DNA of 64,000 nt from Saccharomonospora viridis DSM 43017 (GTDB lineage: Bacteria > Actinomycetota > Actinomycetes > Mycobacteriales > Pseudonocardiaceae). The translations under genes and the position numbers were made by a program. The notes below the pieces were generated by a model, which ran no database searches, was not told where the DNA came from, and saw nothing but the letters and a program-made list of their open reading frames with translations. Position 1 is the stretch's first letter; the number at the start of each line of letters is the position of its first letter. Positions 18,255 to 28,021 of this stretch are shown here, in pieces. The stretch covers positions 3,064,001 through 3,128,000 of the forward strand of contig NC_013159.1 of assembly GCF_000023865.1 (NCBI RefSeq). Direction: 5' to 3'.

Positions 18255-19013
18255 TTAAGTGGCTTCGCCGAGGGTCTTCTTCAACGCCTTGTTCGCCTTG
18301 CGGGCCATGTCCTTGATGGCCTCGCGGCGTTCGGCGTCGGCCTCGTAGTCGGCCTTGCGGTCCCGCACCACACGCGCCGGCGCCCCGACCGCGATGCCGT
18401 AGTCGGGGATGTCACCACGCACGACGGCGTGGGCCCCCAGCACACAGCCCCGTCCCACGCGGGTTCCCCGCAGCACCGACACCTTGGTGCCGATCCACGT
18501 GTCGGGACCGATCCGCACCGGGGACTTCACGATGCCCTGATCCTTGATGGGCACGGTGATGTCCGACGTCACATGGTCGAAGTCGCAGATGTAGACCCAG
18601 TCGGCGACGAGGGTGGCCGCGCCGATCTCGATGTCGAGATAGCCGTTGACCACGTTCTGGCGGCCGAACACCACCTTGTCGCCGATACGCAGTGAGCCCT
18701 CGTGGCAACGGATGGCGTTGCCGTCACCGATGTGCACCCAACGTCCGATCTCCATCCGGCCGTAGCCGGGACGGCAGTGGATCTCCACGTCCCGTCCGAG
18801 GAACACCATCCCGCGCAGGATGATGTGTGGATTGGCGATCCGGAACTTGAGCAGCCGCCAGTAGCGCACCAGGTACCACGGCGTGAAGGCACGATTGCGC
18901 CATACCCAGCGCAACGACTCGACCGTGAGAAACCGTGCCTGTCGAGGATCACGCCGGGCCCGGCGCCATGCCTGCACCCGCGACAACACGGGAGAGCCCC
19001 ACATCGACGTCAT
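18255..19013 (-). CDS. hexapeptide-repeat acyltransferase (Rv3034c-like)
   Basis: A 252-residue left-handed beta-helix acyltransferase. Hexapeptide turns are visible in GRWVHIGDGNAIRCHEGSLRIGDKVVFG and in VRIGPDTWIGTKVSVLRG. A GCVLGAHAVVRGDIPDYGIAVGAPARVV tail is typical of maltose/galactoside O-acetyltransferases. A charged N-terminal extension of about 80 residues precedes it. Rv3034c, an acetyltransferase in the mycobacterial methylglucose lipopolysaccharide region, is the likely counterpart; acylation of the polysaccharide is thus an inference from order. The ATG at 19013 follows a TACGGT box by 6 bases (leaderless). Confidence 0.85.
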   Translation of the reverse strand: MTSMWGSPVLSRVQAWRRARRDPRQARFLTVESLRWVWRNRAFTPWYLVRYWRLLKFRIANPHIILRGMVFLGRDVEIHCRPGYGRMEIGRWVHIGDGNAIRCHEGSLRIGDKVVFGRQNVVNGYLDIEIGAATLVADWVYICDFDHVTSDITVPIKDQGIVKSPVRIGPDTWIGTKVSVLRGTRVGRGCVLGAHAVVRGDIPDYGIAVGAPARVVRDRKADYEADAERREAIKDMARKANKALKKTLGEAT

Positions 19014-19019
19014 GGGGTG

Positions 19020-19025
19020 ACCGTA
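19020..19025 (-). promoter_or_regulatory. leaderless -10 box of the acyltransferase gene
   Basis: TACGGT on the minus strand, 6 bases before the ATG at 19013. Confidence 0.5.
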
Positions 19026-19061
19026 ACGTGTGTATCGCGAGCACGGACGAGGGAGTGACGC

Positions 19062-20024
19062 GTGGGCACCAAGCTGATCATCGACACCGACCCGGGAGTG
19101 GACGACGCCTTCGCCATCGCGTTGGCAGCGCAGTCCGACGACGTCGAGCTGCTGGGCGTGACGACGGTGTTCGGCAACGTGCCGATCGAGACGACCACCC
19201 GTAACGCGCGCCGGATACTGGCGCTGTGCAAGCGTGGCGACGTCCCGGTGGCGGAGGGTGCCGCCCGCCCGCTCGTGCATCCCCACCTGCGCAGGGCGAA
19301 GTACGTACACGGCCTCGACGGCTTGTCGGGGCGTTCGGCGGCGCTGCCCGAAGCGGAACGTCCCGTCGAACCCGGGGGCGCGGTGCGGCTCCTGTCCCGA
19401 CTGCTGGAAAGCTCCACGGAACCGGTGACGATCGTGCCGATCGGACCGCTCACGAACATCGCCACGCTCCTGGCGGCCCGCCCGGATCTACACCACAGGA
19501 TCGCCAGGTTGGTGATCATGGGCGGTGCGCTGACGCACGGCAATTCCAGCGCCGCGGCCGAGTTCAACGTCTGGAGTGACCCGGAGGCCGCGCACCGGGT
19601 GCTCACAGGCGGGGAGGTGCCGTGCGTGCTGGTGCCCATGGACCTCACCTATCGCTGCGCAGTGGACAGGGAGTGGCTCGACACACTCGCGGCCTCGGGA
19701 TCGCTCGGGGCCGCGCTGGCCGCGCTGACCCCCGACTATCTCGCCCACTACCGCAAAGCGCTCGGCTGGGAAGGCATGGTGCTGCACGACGCGGTGGCGG
19801 TCGCGGAGGCCATCCGCCCCGGAATACTGCGCACCGAATCGCTGCCCGTCTCGGTGGAGACGTCGTTCGGACCCGCCCGTGGCGCGACGGTGGTCGACCG
19901 GCGTCGTCCCGAAGTACGGGCCGAGACCGAGGTACCCGACGGGGTCACATCGGTGGACGTCGCCGTGGACGCCGACCTGGACGCTCTTCGCGCGTTTCTC
20001 CTGGAGCGGCTCACACTGCGCTGA
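19062..20024 (+). CDS. inosine-uridine preferring nucleoside hydrolase
   Basis: A 320-residue nucleoside hydrolase that splits ribonucleosides into base and ribose for salvage. The calcium-binding N-terminal motif IIDTDPGVDDAFAI, the GPLTNIA and VIMGGA strands and the catalytic histidine in VLHDAVAVAE are all intact. The GTG at 19062 follows GAGGGAG by 6 bases. It is divergent from the acyltransferase gene with a 48-base gap. Exact nucleoside specificity is not predictable. Confidence 0.93.
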   Translation: MGTKLIIDTDPGVDDAFAIALAAQSDDVELLGVTTVFGNVPIETTTRNARRILALCKRGDVPVAEGAARPLVHPHLRRAKYVHGLDGLSGRSAALPEAERPVEPGGAVRLLSRLLESSTEPVTIVPIGPLTNIATLLAARPDLHHRIARLVIMGGALTHGNSSAAAEFNVWSDPEAAHRVLTGGEVPCVLVPMDLTYRCAVDREWLDTLAASGSLGAALAALTPDYLAHYRKALGWEGMVLHDAVAVAEAIRPGILRTESLPVSVETSFGPARGATVVDRRRPEVRAETEVPDGVTSVDVAVDADLDALRAFLLERLTLR

Positions 20025-20100
20025 TCGCACCACCCGATGCGAGGAGCCATTCGTTCGCACCAACGCGGGATGCCCTCACGCACCGTGGCCTTTCAGTGCT

Positions 20101-20106
20101 TATCCT
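20101..20106 (+). promoter_or_regulatory. leaderless -10 box of the NlpC/P60 gene
   Basis: TATCCT followed by 6 bases and the ATG at 20113. Confidence 0.55.
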
Positions 20107-20112
20107 GTGCCC

Positions 20113-21249
20113 ATGAGGGCTGTCGGCGGACCGCGGATCCGAAAGCTGTTGCTCGCGGTGTTATCGGCAGCGGTCGCCGTGAGCGTGTTCGTCGTGGCAC
20201 TGCGCCTCACCCCGCAGAGCGCCGAGAGCACAGCGGCCTCACCGCCGAGTTCGGACCCGAGTCCGTCGTCGGTTCCGTCCACACCGCCGAGCGCCGAGCC
20301 ACCGACGTCGTCGGTTCCCCCCACGTCGAGACTGCGCTTCGAGGAGTGGGTGGACGACGTGGCCGACTGGCTCGACATCCCGCACCGGGCGATGCACGCC
20401 TATGCGACCGCGACGGTGCTGCTGACCGAGGAACAACCCGACTGTCACCTGTCGTGGGTGACGCTGGCCGGAGTCGGTCGCACGGCCACCGATCACGGTC
20501 GGGTGAACGGGGGCACGATCACCGAGGACGGCACCATGTCCGAGCCCATCGACACGGTGGAGGTCCGCGACTTCGCCGGCGACCTGGTGTCCGTACCCGG
20601 CGCGGCGGGACCGCTGCAGCTTTCACCGGACGTCTGGGAACGTTTCAAGGCAAGCCCCACCGAGGGGACCCCGGACATCCAGAACATCGACGACGCCGCT
20701 TTGACGGCGGGCAGGGCGATGTGCGCGGGTGGTCGGGACCTCTCCGACGGCGACGGCTGGTTGGACGGCGTGTCGGTGCTGCAGGACGAACCGTTGTTTC
20801 TGCATCGCGTGTTGGCCACCGCCAACGTCTACGGCACAGTGGGCGAGAACCGCAGCGAACCGAACACCGCCGCGTTGCAGGCCGTCATGTTCGCCGTCGA
20901 CAAGATCGGCCTGCCGTACGTGTGGGGCGGTAACGGCGAGGAAGCCGGTCACGACGGTTTCGACTGCTCGGGGCTGACCACGGCCGCGTACGCCAGCGCC
21001 GGGATCACACTGATGCGCACGGCGCACACGCAGTACCACAGTGTCCCGTTGGTGCCCGCCGACGAGGAACTGCAACTCGGGGACCTCGTGTTCTTCGGCG
21101 ATCCCGCGACCAAGATCCATCACGTGGGCATCTACATCGGCAACCGACAGATGATCGACGCGCCGACCTTCGGCCAGGCCGTGCAGGTGCACAACTATCG
21201 CAAGCCGGGCGACAACTACGCGGGCGCGGGCAGGCCGACCGCGGCGTAG
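20113..21249 (+). CDS. membrane-anchored NlpC/P60 peptidoglycan endopeptidase with lytic-transglycosylase-like domain
   Basis: A 378-residue cell-wall hydrolase. An N-terminal membrane anchor or signal (KLLLAVLSAAVAVSVFVVAL) is followed by a Ser/Pro/Thr-rich linker (about residues 38-75) and a lytic-transglycosylase-like domain of about 150 residues. A C-terminal NlpC/P60 domain follows, with catalytic cysteine in GFDCSGLTTAAY and histidine in IHHVGIYIG. It likely cleaves peptide stems of peptidoglycan during growth or division. The upstream -10 box places the transcript start at or near the ATG. It converges on the UvrA-like gene with only 16 bases between. Confidence 0.9.
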   Translation: MRAVGGPRIRKLLLAVLSAAVAVSVFVVALRLTPQSAESTAASPPSSDPSPSSVPSTPPSAEPPTSSVPPTSRLRFEEWVDDVADWLDIPHRAMHAYATATVLLTEEQPDCHLSWVTLAGVGRTATDHGRVNGGTITEDGTMSEPIDTVEVRDFAGDLVSVPGAAGPLQLSPDVWERFKASPTEGTPDIQNIDDAALTAGRAMCAGGRDLSDGDGWLDGVSVLQDEPLFLHRVLATANVYGTVGENRSEPNTAALQAVMFAVDKIGLPYVWGGNGEEAGHDGFDCSGLTTAAYASAGITLMRTAHTQYHSVPLVPADEELQLGDLVFFGDPATKIHHVGIYIGNRQMIDAPTFGQAVQVHNYRKPGDNYAGAGRPTAA

Positions 21250-21265
21250 TACGCATCCAGCGGCC

Positions 21266-23665
<2,400 letters not shown>

Positions 23666-23673
23666 AATTGGAA

Positions 23674-23679
23674 ACCCTA
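23674..23679 (-). promoter_or_regulatory. leaderless -10 box of the UvrA-like gene
   Basis: TAGGGT on the minus strand, 8 bases before the GTG at 23665. Confidence 0.45.
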
Positions 23680-23910
23680 TGGCGGGCACCGACACTCTCG
23701 GGCGGGCAAATACGGTCGTGCCGACGGCCTCGAACCCGAGCCGATCGGACCGGAGGTCGAGACGGTGTCCGGTCGCCTCGCCCCGCACGGCACCGCGGCC
23801 CAGCGACGCGATCACGTCCCCGCTCAGCGCCCCACCATCGCCGAGGGATCTTCGAGACACTCGGTGATACGGCCGTAGTGAAAAACCAGACCTCCGGTGA
23901 GGAACCCACC

Positions 23911-24043
23911 ATGCGCGAGGCCTTGCGCCGTGACCTGACCGTCGCCCTCAAAGCTCGCGACCGAGTACGAGGAGAGGGGCCGCACCGACCACGCCGACCG
24001 GCTCCGCGCCGAGGCCGAGGTGCTGAGTCGACACCTCGCCTGA
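23911..24043 (+). pseudogene. GatB/YqeY family protein, internally deleted and frameshifted
   Basis: An ATG at 23911 opens MREALRRDLTVALKARDR, the start of a GatB/YqeY-domain protein. From about 23957 the +1 frame reads ATEYEERGRTDHADRLRAEA and continues VLSRHLA to a stop at 24043, the normal YqeY C-terminus. Together they encode about 45 residues, whereas the family has about 150. The central 100 residues are missing and the two ends are in different frames. The join falls in CTCGCGACC, which could encode both KARD and LAT contexts, so a deletion between short direct repeats is a plausible origin. The gene is not expected to be functional. Confidence 0.75.
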
Positions 24044-24096
24044 TATCCGGCCGAAGACCCGGTCGCCCGACGACAGCCCCCTCGAAGGCGGGCGTC

Positions 24097-25296
24097 TCAA
24101 CCCTGCTCGGCGTCGCGCTGCGCCGGGACCCGCTCCGCACGACACACGAACGCCGTGGGGGCACGACCGATGCGGGTGAGCACCACGCTCACCTCGTTGG
24201 CCCCCCGTGGTTTGAGCCTGCGACGCAACGCGTCGGGGTCGATGTCGAGACCCCGCACCAGGATCTCCAACCGGCCCACGTCGTGTCGCCGCAACGCCGC
24301 TCGCAGCGCCTTCTCGCTGTAGCGGCCCGACTCCAGCACCCGAAACGCCCGTACCCCCGGCGGCGGCGTGTCCCCGGTGAGGTAGGCGATGCGTGGATCG
24401 AGCTGCCACAGCCCGTGCCGGGCGGCGTAGTGCCGCACCAGTCCGGCCCGCACCACGGCGCCGTCGGGGTCGACGATCCACTCGCCCACCTCGTCCACCC
24501 CGACGTCGTCGGGTTCGGCATCGGTGATCGACCACGCCTCACCGGTGGAGTTCAGCACGGTGGCCCGCCGTGACGCGGTGGCCAGTCCCTCGCTGTACAG
24601 ACTCGCCTCACGCACGCGACCGTCCAACGAGATGATCTCCACTTCACGCGCCCAGGGGGCGACCTGTGGATCAAGGCCCGGCGAGCACTTCACCACCAGC
24701 TCGCGCCCCGCGTACACCGAGGCGAGGTCGTCGAGCGCGGGCACGAAGTCCTCCGGCCGCCAACGTCGTCGTCCTGATGCGTCCCGACGCGCGGGATCGG
24801 CGACCACCACGGTGTCCCGGGTCACGGGGCGCAGTGCGTCCGCCCGCACGAGCGCGGGCCGCACCCCGGACACCGCGCAATTGTGCTCGGCCATCGCCAG
24901 TCGCACCGCGTCCACATCGGACCCCACGCAGCGGCGTGCCGTGCGGGCCAGCTCCACCAGATCGGCCCCCACCGAACACGTCACGTCGTGCACGTCGCGT
25001 CCCGCCAACCGCTTCGCCCGATACGCGGCAACGGCGGACGCGCTCGCCTGCTGCAACGCCTCGTCGGTGAACAGCCACCGGCAACCGCCGTCCACCTTGT
25101 CCCCGGCTTTGCGGCGGAGCAGCAGGGTCTCCAGCACCGCGGCGGCGTACCGGGCACCGACCACACGACGTGCGGCGGCCACGTCGGAGAGCCTGCTCGA
25201 CTCCGTGAGGTCGAGCCCGGAACACGCCTCCAACGCCGCACCGCCCTCCCGCGAACGCAGGAACGCGACGTCGTCGAGCGAGAAGGCGTACGACAC
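24097..25296 (-). CDS. THUMP-like / class I SAM methyltransferase (Rv3037c-like)
   Basis: A 399-residue protein with a Rossmann methyltransferase core: DVTCSVGADLVELA as SAM motif (about residue 105) and VVADPARRD as the catalytic-strand motif. A C-terminal THUMP-like domain ending LKPRGANEVSVVLTRIG follows. This is the Rv3037c type, conserved in actinobacteria and listed among methyltransferase candidates of the methylglucose polysaccharide region. RNA modification is an equally fair reading of the fold. The GTG start follows the stop of the next upstream gene directly (TAG-GTG), so the two are co-translated. Confidence 0.8.
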   Translation of the reverse strand: MSYAFSLDDVAFLRSREGGAALEACSGLDLTESSRLSDVAAARRVVGARYAAAVLETLLLRRKAGDKVDGGCRWLFTDEALQQASASAVAAYRAKRLAGRDVHDVTCSVGADLVELARTARRCVGSDVDAVRLAMAEHNCAVSGVRPALVRADALRPVTRDTVVVADPARRDASGRRRWRPEDFVPALDDLASVYAGRELVVKCSPGLDPQVAPWAREVEIISLDGRVREASLYSEGLATASRRATVLNSTGEAWSITDAEPDDVGVDEVGEWIVDPDGAVVRAGLVRHYAARHGLWQLDPRIAYLTGDTPPPGVRAFRVLESGRYSEKALRAALRRHDVGRLEILVRGLDIDPDALRRRLKPRGANEVSVVLTRIGRAPTAFVCRAERVPAQRDAEQG

Positions 25297-26274
25297 CTAC
25301 AGTTCCGTGGGCGCGGCCGGTTTCGTGCCGGTGATCATCACGTTGTAGAACAGCTCCCTCGGCAGCACCTTGGACAGCACCTTGCGGTCCAGGGCCGACA
25401 ACCGCAGCCAGGTGTGGTAGGCGAACAACCGCCACCGCAACGTCAGCTTCTCCTGCGGAACGGCGGCCTCGAACGTCCGCACGGGCCACCCCACCAAAGC
25501 GGCGCTGAACTCGTCCGTCACCGCCCGCACGTCCACCGCCCCGGCACCGAGCGCCATCCGCTCCAATTCGGAGGGATCGAACGTGTGCAGGTCGACCACC
25601 GCCTCCAACGCCGCCGCCCGAGACGACTCGTCGAGCTCCCGCTGCGGACGACGCCAGTCACGCAGCGGTGGCAGCTTGGTGATGTTCGTGGTCAACCACC
25701 AGGTGAGCCTGCCGAGTCTGCGGGCGTAGAAGTCACCGATCTTGGTCGGTTCGCCCGCGAAGACGAACCGACCGCCGGGCTTGAGCACTCGCAGCACCTC
25801 GCGGAACGCGGCCCGCACGTCGGGGATGTGATGCAGCACCGCGTGTCCGACCACGAGGTCGAAACTGTTGTCGTCGTACGGGATGCGTTCGGCGTCGGCC
25901 ACACGGCCGTCCACGTCGAGTCCGAGGTTCTTCGCGTTGCGCAACGCGACCTGCACCATGCCCGGCGACAGGTCGGTCACCGACCCCTTCTTGATGACCC
26001 CGCCCTGCATGAGGTTCAGGAGGAAGAACCCGGTGCCGCTGCCCAGTTCCATGGCATGGCCGTAGGGCTGGTCCTGCGTGCCCGCGACGGCGTTGAACAC
26101 CTCGGTGGCGTACGAGATGCACCGCTCGTCGTAGGAGATCGACCACTTCTCGTCGTAGGTGCCCGCCTCCCAGTCGTGGTAGAGCACATTGGCGAGCTTG
26201 GGGTCGTGGTAGGCGGCCTGAACCTCCTCGGCGGTGGCGTGCGGATTCGGCGCGGGATCGGACACCTGGGTCAC
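25297..26274 (-). CDS. class I SAM-dependent methyltransferase (Rv3038c-like)
   Basis: A 325-residue methyltransferase. Motif I is ELGSGTGFFLLNL (about residue 75), motif II VTDLSPGMVQVA and the post-motif LRVLKPGGRFVFAGEP, as in UbiE-type enzymes. A C-terminal tail of about 120 residues contains a DEFSAALVGWPVRTFE region. It corresponds to Rv3038c. The GTG start lies one base after the stop of the enoyl-CoA hydratase gene, so three genes form a tight operon. The substrate is unknown; a role in the methylglucose polysaccharide region is only inferred from position. Confidence 0.88.
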   Translation of the reverse strand: MTQVSDPAPNPHATAEEVQAAYHDPKLANVLYHDWEAGTYDEKWSISYDERCISYATEVFNAVAGTQDQPYGHAMELGSGTGFFLLNLMQGGVIKKGSVTDLSPGMVQVALRNAKNLGLDVDGRVADAERIPYDDNSFDLVVGHAVLHHIPDVRAAFREVLRVLKPGGRFVFAGEPTKIGDFYARRLGRLTWWLTTNITKLPPLRDWRRPQRELDESSRAAALEAVVDLHTFDPSELERMALGAGAVDVRAVTDEFSAALVGWPVRTFEAAVPQEKLTLRWRLFAYHTWLRLSALDRKVLSKVLPRELFYNVMITGTKPAAPTEL

Positions 26275-26275
26275 G

Positions 26276-27055
26276 TCACTTCCCCTCGAAGGTGGCCTTG
26301 CCCGGCCCGTTCTCGATGAACGACTGCATACCGCGCTTCTGGTCCTCGGTCGCCCACAGGCCGGTGAACAGCTGGGTCTCCAGCTTCAACCCGTTGCGCA
26401 GGTCCATGTCGAGACCGGCGTCGATGGCGATCTTCGCCGCCCGCAGCGCCACGGCCGGGCCGTTCACGAACTGCGAGGCCCACCGATGCGCGGCGGCGTA
26501 CACCTCGTCGGGCGCCACGACCTCGTCGACCAGACCGATGGCCAGCGCCTCCTCGGCCTTGACGAACCGGCCGGTGAACACGATGTCCTTGGCCCGGCTC
26601 GGTCCCACCAACCTGGCGAGTCGTTGGGTACCGCCCGCTCCGGGGATGATGCCGAGCTGGATCTCCGGCTGTCCCACCTTGACGTTGTCGCCCGCCACCC
26701 TGCGGTCGGCGGTCAACGCCAGCTCGAGCCCACCACCCAGCGCGTAACCGGTGATCGCGGCGACCGTGGGCTTCGGCAGCTCCGCGATCAGGGTCAACGA
26801 CTCCGACAGCGCCGTGCCGAACCGCTGCATCTCGACATAGGACTTCGCGGCCATCTCCTTGATGTCGGCGCCGCCCGCGAAGGTCTTCTCCCCGCCGTAG
26901 AGGATGACGGCCCGCACGTCGTCGCGCTCCGCCGCTTCCTTCGCGGCCTCGGCCAGTTCCGCCTGCACCTGGTTGTTCAGGGCGTTCACCGGCGGCCGGT
27001 CCAGCCGGATGGTGCCGACACCCGCGTCGACCTCGAGACGCACGAACTCGCCCAC
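26276..27055 (-). CDS. enoyl-CoA hydratase (EchA17/Rv3039c-like)
   Basis: A 259-residue crotonase. Oxyanion-hole residues lie in FAGGADIKEMA (about residue 62) and GYALGGGLELAL (about 105). The catalytic glutamates are present in GQPEIQLGIIPGAGGTQRL (about 130-140), so hydratase activity is expected. The GTG at 27055 has an excellent AAGGAGG site. It is the first gene of the hydratase-methyltransferase-methyltransferase operon, in the same order as Rv3039c-Rv3038c-Rv3037c. The NUDIX gene that follows in M. tuberculosis (Rv3040c) is absent here. Confidence 0.93.
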   Translation of the reverse strand: MGEFVRLEVDAGVGTIRLDRPPVNALNNQVQAELAEAAKEAAERDDVRAVILYGGEKTFAGGADIKEMAAKSYVEMQRFGTALSESLTLIAELPKPTVAAITGYALGGGLELALTADRRVAGDNVKVGQPEIQLGIIPGAGGTQRLARLVGPSRAKDIVFTGRFVKAEEALAIGLVDEVVAPDEVYAAAHRWASQFVNGPAVALRAAKIAIDAGLDMDLRNGLKLETQLFTGLWATEDQKRGMQSFIENGPGKATFEGK

Positions 27056-27142
27056 GCCTTCCTCCTTCGTTACCGCGATCGGGGACCGACCGGATCGGTC
27101 TCCGCTTTCACCCTCCCGCAGGCTACCCGCCGGTAAAAGAGG

Positions 27143-27964
27143 TTATCGACGTCGGGCGAAGTAGCGGTCCCCCGAACGTTGCAGCATCAGTTCCTGTCCG
27201 AACGCCTGCGACAGGTTCTCACTGGTCAACACGTCGTCCATGAGACCGGCCGCCACGACCCGACCCCCCGACAGCAACAACGCGTGGGTGAACCCCGGCG
27301 GAATCTCCTCGACGTGGTGGGTCACGAGCACCATCGCGGGCGCGTCGGCGTCGTACGCCAAGGCCGACAGCCTGGCCACCAGGTCCTCTCGACCACCGAG
27401 GTCGAGTCCGGCCGCGGGCTCGTCCAACAACAGCAACTCGGGGTCGGTCATCAGCGAACGCGCGATCAGCGTCCGCTTGCGTTCTCCCTCGGAGAGGGTG
27501 CCGTAGCTGCGGTCGGCGAGGTGTCCGATGCCCAACGCCGCCAACAGTTCCTCGGCTCGATCGGTGTCGAGTTCGTCGTAGGTCTCACGCCAACGGCCCA
27601 GCACCGCGTACCCGGCGCTGACCACCACGTCCCGCACCTTCTCCTCGGCCGGGACCCGGCCGTTGACCGCGGCCGAGGTGAACCCGATCCTGGTGCGCAG
27701 TTCGAACACGTCCACCCGGCCGAGCCGCTCGCCCAGCACGTGCACGACGCCCGTCGTGGGGTGCAGTTCAGCGGCGGCGAGTTTGAGCAACGTGGTCTTG
27801 CCCGCGCCGTTCGGGCCGAGCACCACCCACCGTTCGTCCAGCTCCACCGACCAATCGAGGTCGGCGAGCAGGTTGTTCTTCCCCCTCCTGACCCCCACAC
27901 CGGACATGTGGATCACGAGATCAGCGAGGTTCTCCGGGACCGCCACGTCATTCACGTGGGTCAT
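27143..27964 (-). CDS. ABC transporter ATP-binding protein (Rv3041c-like)
   Basis: A 273-residue ABC ATPase. Walker A GPNGAGKTTLL (about residue 48), signature LSEGERKR, Walker B LLLLDEPAAGLDLGG and the H-loop VTHHVEEIPP are complete. No permease gene is adjacent, so it may work with a distant partner or, like ABC proteins of the ModF/YlmA type, in a non-transport role. The start is uncertain: ATG at 27964 (MTHVNDVAVPENL, chosen from similarity) or 27994. It corresponds in position to Rv3041c. Confidence 0.9.
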   Translation of the reverse strand: MTHVNDVAVPENLADLVIHMSGVGVRRGKNNLLADLDWSVELDERWVVLGPNGAGKTTLLKLAAAELHPTTGVVHVLGERLGRVDVFELRTRIGFTSAAVNGRVPAEEKVRDVVVSAGYAVLGRWRETYDELDTDRAEELLAALGIGHLADRSYGTLSEGERKRTLIARSLMTDPELLLLDEPAAGLDLGGREDLVARLSALAYDADAPAMVLVTHHVEEIPPGFTHALLLSGGRVVAAGLMDDVLTSENLSQAFGQELMLQRSGDRYFARRR

Positions 27965-28021
27965 TGTCACCGACCGACGGAAGAAGACGTGCATGGCCCC
28001 GCGTTCGACGTGTCGGCGTGC

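Noticed and set aside
17907-18695. A plus-strand open frame running through the 21-bp repeats, encoding ADTAAQA-type heptads
   Set aside because: It has no plausible start signal. It continues into the antisense of a clear acyltransferase gene, and the openness follows from a repeat period divisible by three without stops.
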